From an uncultured Bacilli bacterium (GTDB lineage Bacteria; Bacillota_I; Bacilli_A; RF39; UBA660): a stretch of DNA of 64,000 nucleotides. Numbering within the stretch: the first letter of the stretch is position 1; every line of letters begins with the position of its first letter. Shown here piece by piece: positions 61,772 through 64,000 of the stretch. The notes under the pieces are model-generated. The model searched no databases. It saw only the letters and a list, made by a program, of their open reading frames with translations, and was not told the origin of the DNA. Position numbers and translations under genes: made by a program. The stretch lies in the NCBI GenBank assembly GCA_934086315.1, contig CAKOHZ010000001.1, positions 558,001 to 622,000 of the forward strand, read 5' to 3'.

Positions 61772-63958
61772 ATGAAAAGAGTTTTTGAATATGATTTTCA
61801 AGGTAGAAAGATAGTTGTAGAACATGGTGAACTTGCTAAACAAGCAGGTGGAGCAGTACTTGTAAGATACGATGACACTGTAATATTATCAACTTGCGTT
61901 ATGAGTAATAACGTTTCAACAGCAGATTTTTTCCCTTTAACAATTTTATATCAAGAAAAACTTTATTCTGTTGGTAAAATCCCAGGTGGATTTATTAAAA
62001 GAGAAGGTCGTCCAACAGATGCTGCTACTTTAACTGCAAGAGTTATTGATAGACCAATTAGACCTATGTTCGATGAAAACTTTAGAAATGAGGTACAAGT
62101 AGTAAATACTGTCTTAAGTGTAGACCCTGATAGAACACCGGAAATGACAGCATTATTTGGTACATCACTTTGTTTAGGTATTTCATCAATTCCATTCGAA
62201 GGCCCAGTAGCTGGAGTAATAGTTGGTAAAATAGATGGAGAATTAAAAATTAACCCAACTTGTGAAGAAATGGAAAGAAGTACTATTAACTTAACGGTTG
62301 CTGGTACAATAGATGCCATAAATATGGTAGAAAGTGGTTCAAAACAAGTAAGCGAAGAAGAAATGTTAGAAGCACTTATGTTTGGACACGAAGCAGTAAA
62401 AGAATTATGTGCTATTCAAAATGATATCATTAGTGAAATCGGAGAAGAGAAGATAGAAGTAGTACTTGCTAATATCCCAGATGAATTAAGAGAAGAAGTA
62501 AATAATGATATCAAACAAGATATGATTGAAGCTATTCAAATAAAAGATAAACTAGAAAAATATGCAAGAATAGACGAAGTAAAAGAAGAAGCAATAACTA
62601 AATATACTGAAAGACATGAAGGAGAAGAAGACTTAGAAGCAAATCTTAAATTAGTTAAAAAAGTTGCTGATGAGATTGAAGGAGCTGAAGTAAGACGTTT
62701 AATCACTAATGAACATATTAGACCAGATGGACGTGCGATGGATGAAATTCGTGAATTATCTGCAGATGTAGACTTACTTCCAAGAACACATGGTAGTGCA
62801 TTATTCACTAGAGGTCAAACTCAAGCTTTAGCAATCACTACTTTAGGTGCTCAAAATGAAGAACAAATTTTAGATGGATTAAGTTTAGAAGATTCTAAAA
62901 AGTTTATCTTCCATTATAACTTTCCAGCATTTAGTGTAGGTGAAACAGGGAGATATGGAAGTCCTGGTAGAAGAGAAATTGGACACGGAGCTTTAGCAGA
63001 AAGAGCATTATTACAAGTAATGCCTAGTCAAGAAGAATTCCCATATACTGTACGTGTTGTTTCAGAAGTATTAGAAAGTAATGGTTCATCAAGTCAAGCA
63101 AGTATTTGTGCTGGATGTATGTCATTAATGTCAGCAGGTGTACCAATTAAAGCACCAGTAGCTGGTATCGCAATGGGACTTATTACAGAAGATGGAACAT
63201 GTGATTCTAAATATACAATTTTAACAGATATTCAAGGTTTAGAAGATCATATGGGAGATATGGACTTCAAAGTAGCTGGTACTAGAAAAGGTATAACAGC
63301 ACTACAAATGGATATTAAAATCAAAGGAGTAACAAGAGAAGTATTAAAAGAAGCATTAGATAAAGCTCATAAAGCTAGAATGCAAATCTTAGATGTAATG
63401 GAAGCAACTATTAAAGAACCAAGACATGAATTATCAGAATATGCTCCTAAGATTAGAACAATGAAGATTTCACCAGACAAGATTAAAGATGTAATTGGTA
63501 AGGGTGGAGACATGATTACTAAGATTATCTTAGAATCAAGTAATGTAACTTCAGTAAATCATAAAGATGCAGTTAAGATTGATATAGATGATGATGGAAA
63601 CGTAATTTGCTATCACATGAAGAAAGAAGTACTAGATAAAGCTATTAAGATGATTGAAGACATAGTAAAAGAAGTAGAAATTGGAGCAGTTTATACAGCA
63701 AAAGTTGTTAAAATTGAAGACTTCGGAGCATTCGTAGAACTATGGCCAGGATGTGAAGGACTAGTTCACGTTTCACAACTTGATAATAAGAGAGTAAATC
63801 ATCCAAGTGATATCTTAAAAGTAGGAGACGAAATAGTAGTAAAAGCAACAGGATATGATAGAAAAGGAAAACTAAATCTATCTAGAAAAGAATTACTACC
63901 AAAAATTGAGAAAAAAGAACCTAAAAAAGATACTAAAAATGAAGAAATAACCAAATAA
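61772..63958 (+). CDS. pnp: Polyribonucleotide nucleotidyltransferase
   Basis: 728 residues: two RNase PH domains ([40 protein letters not shown]) with a helical linker, then KH ([20 protein letters not shown]) and S1 ([20 protein letters not shown]). A phosphorolytic 3'-5' exoribonuclease of RNA decay. Full length with a short basic tail. AGAAGGAGG upstream. Confidence 0.97.
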   Translation: MKRVFEYDFQGRKIVVEHGELAKQAGGAVLVRYDDTVILSTCVMSNNVSTADFFPLTILYQEKLYSVGKIPGGFIKREGRPTDAATLTARVIDRPIRPMFDENFRNEVQVVNTVLSVDPDRTPEMTALFGTSLCLGISSIPFEGPVAGVIVGKIDGELKINPTCEEMERSTINLTVAGTIDAINMVESGSKQVSEEEMLEALMFGHEAVKELCAIQNDIISEIGEEKIEVVLANIPDELREEVNNDIKQDMIEAIQIKDKLEKYARIDEVKEEAITKYTERHEGEEDLEANLKLVKKVADEIEGAEVRRLITNEHIRPDGRAMDEIRELSADVDLLPRTHGSALFTRGQTQALAITTLGAQNEEQILDGLSLEDSKKFIFHYNFPAFSVGETGRYGSPGRREIGHGALAERALLQVMPSQEEFPYTVRVVSEVLESNGSSSQASICAGCMSLMSAGVPIKAPVAGIAMGLITEDGTCDSKYTILTDIQGLEDHMGDMDFKVAGTRKGITALQMDIKIKGVTREVLKEALDKAHKARMQILDVMEATIKEPRHELSEYAPKIRTMKISPDKIKDVIGKGGDMITKIILESSNVTSVNHKDAVKIDIDDDGNVICYHMKKEVLDKAIKMIEDIVKEVEIGAVYTAKVVKIEDFGAFVELWPGCEGLVHVSQLDNKRVNHPSDILKVGDEIVVKATGYDRKGKLNLSRKELLPKIEKKEPKKDTKNEEITK

Positions 63959-63960
63959 CT

Positions 63961-63990
63961 AAGTTTGTCACATTGACAAACTTTTTAATT
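63961..63990 (+). terminator. Terminator of pnp
   Basis: AAGTTTGTCA (63961-63970), CAT, TGACAAACTT (63974-63983), T run. Confidence 0.9.
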
Positions 63991-64000
63991 ATAGTATAAT
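63973..64000 (+). promoter_or_regulatory. Promoter at the window edge, embedded in the pnp terminator
   Basis: TTGACA (63973-63978) inside the right arm of the terminator, 16 nt, TATAAT (63995-64000). It drives a gene beyond the window. Confidence 0.75.

Noticed and set aside
1..64000. Mollicutes genetic code (TGA as Trp)
   Set aside because: Several conserved genes end at TGA in the expected place (arcA at 7843-7845, the adaptor at 41404-41406, an ABC ATPase at 50741-50743) and Trp codons in conserved proteins are TGG.
1..64000. Long antisense frames opposite real genes (for example 9182-9703, 25623-26156, 62536-62808)
   Set aside because: They lack ribosome sites and lie opposite strongly conserved genes; they are shadows of codon bias.
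1..64000. CRISPR arrays, insertion sequences, prophage, replication origin
   Set aside because: No spaced direct repeats, transposase or integrase genes, att-like duplications or DnaA-box cluster were seen.

Overview
The window is 64 kb of very AT-rich chromosome from a low-GC Gram-positive bacterium. The gene families (EzrA, YtxH, a HelD-type helicase, YfmF/YfmH, T-box control, long Firmicutes-type FtsK, str operon order) fit the Bacilli, probably an uncultured gut-type lineage near the Mollicutes (RF39/Erysipelotrichia-like). That placement is inference. TGA is used as a normal stop codon (arcA, the MacA-like gene, one ABC ATPase) and Trp is TGG, so the standard bacterial code applies, not the Mycoplasma code. 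The cell has a wall: it encodes a VanY-type D,D-carboxypeptidase, a GH25/LysM muramidase-like protein and EzrA. Nearly every promoter I can read is a sigma-A type with a 16-17 nt spacer, and most units end in a clear hairpin plus T-tract. I see no phage, insertion sequence, CRISPR array or rRNA operon; this is core chromosome with a few accessory envelope genes.

Layout. 1-2.1 kb: a TPM-domain (YgcG-like) membrane protein cut by the window edge, then a membrane-anchored XRE regulator. 2.1-6.5 kb: a PilB-like ATPase and a prepilin transcribed divergently from back-to-back promoters, then prolyl-tRNA synthetase (bacterial type, with editing insertion) and a secreted protein. 6.6-10.2 kb: arginine deiminase pathway: arcA, then carbamate kinase running in frame into a YfcC-type transporter. 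10.3-14.4 kb: small coiled-coil protein, trmB, then a lipoprotein / acidic cytosolic protein / DUF948-like / YtxH envelope cluster and an MscS channel. 14.5-17.4 kb: a proline T-box and a second, archaeal/eukaryal-type prolyl-tRNA synthetase, a free-standing small RNA candidate, a zinc-ribbon membrane protein. 17.4-21.9 kb: infC-rpmI-rplT behind an attenuator, then Smr protein, rsmE, an anchored acidic protein and mtaB; tRNA-Met on the other strand. 22-31.4 kb: two unknown proteins, ezrA, ftsK, deoD, and the M16-like pair yfmF/yfmH. 31.4-40.3 kb: orphan HerA ATPase, surface protein, HIT protein, cysteine desulfurase, short SSB, PH-like protein, pyrimidine nucleoside phosphorylase, wall proteins. 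40.5-45.2 kb: MacAB-like efflux operon with a frameshifted ATPase, PAP2 protein, DUF285-repeat surface protein. 45.3-51.5 kb: der, an ABC exporter, tlyA, a permease-ATPase-permease cassette. 51.5-56 kb: str operon rpsL-rpsG-fusA-tuf. 56-64 kb: GH25/LysM protein, HelD-like helicase, MFS transporter, rpsO and pnp.

How it works together. Energy comes partly from arginine (arcA, arcC, transporter) and from nucleoside phosphorolysis (deoD, pdp). Translation control is prominent: a T-box specific for tRNA-Pro, an attenuator in front of infC with a non-canonical ATA start, and structured leaders before rpsL and rpsO. Several surface proteins share a C-terminal module also present next to the pilin locus, suggesting one family of exported proteins. 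The most unusual items are the carbamate kinase-transporter fusion with an internal ribosome binding site, L20 carrying an extra SAP/HeH-like domain, the stand-alone RNA at 16.24-16.31 kb, a perfect inverted repeat around the herA -10 box, and apparently leaderless mRNAs for two transporters.
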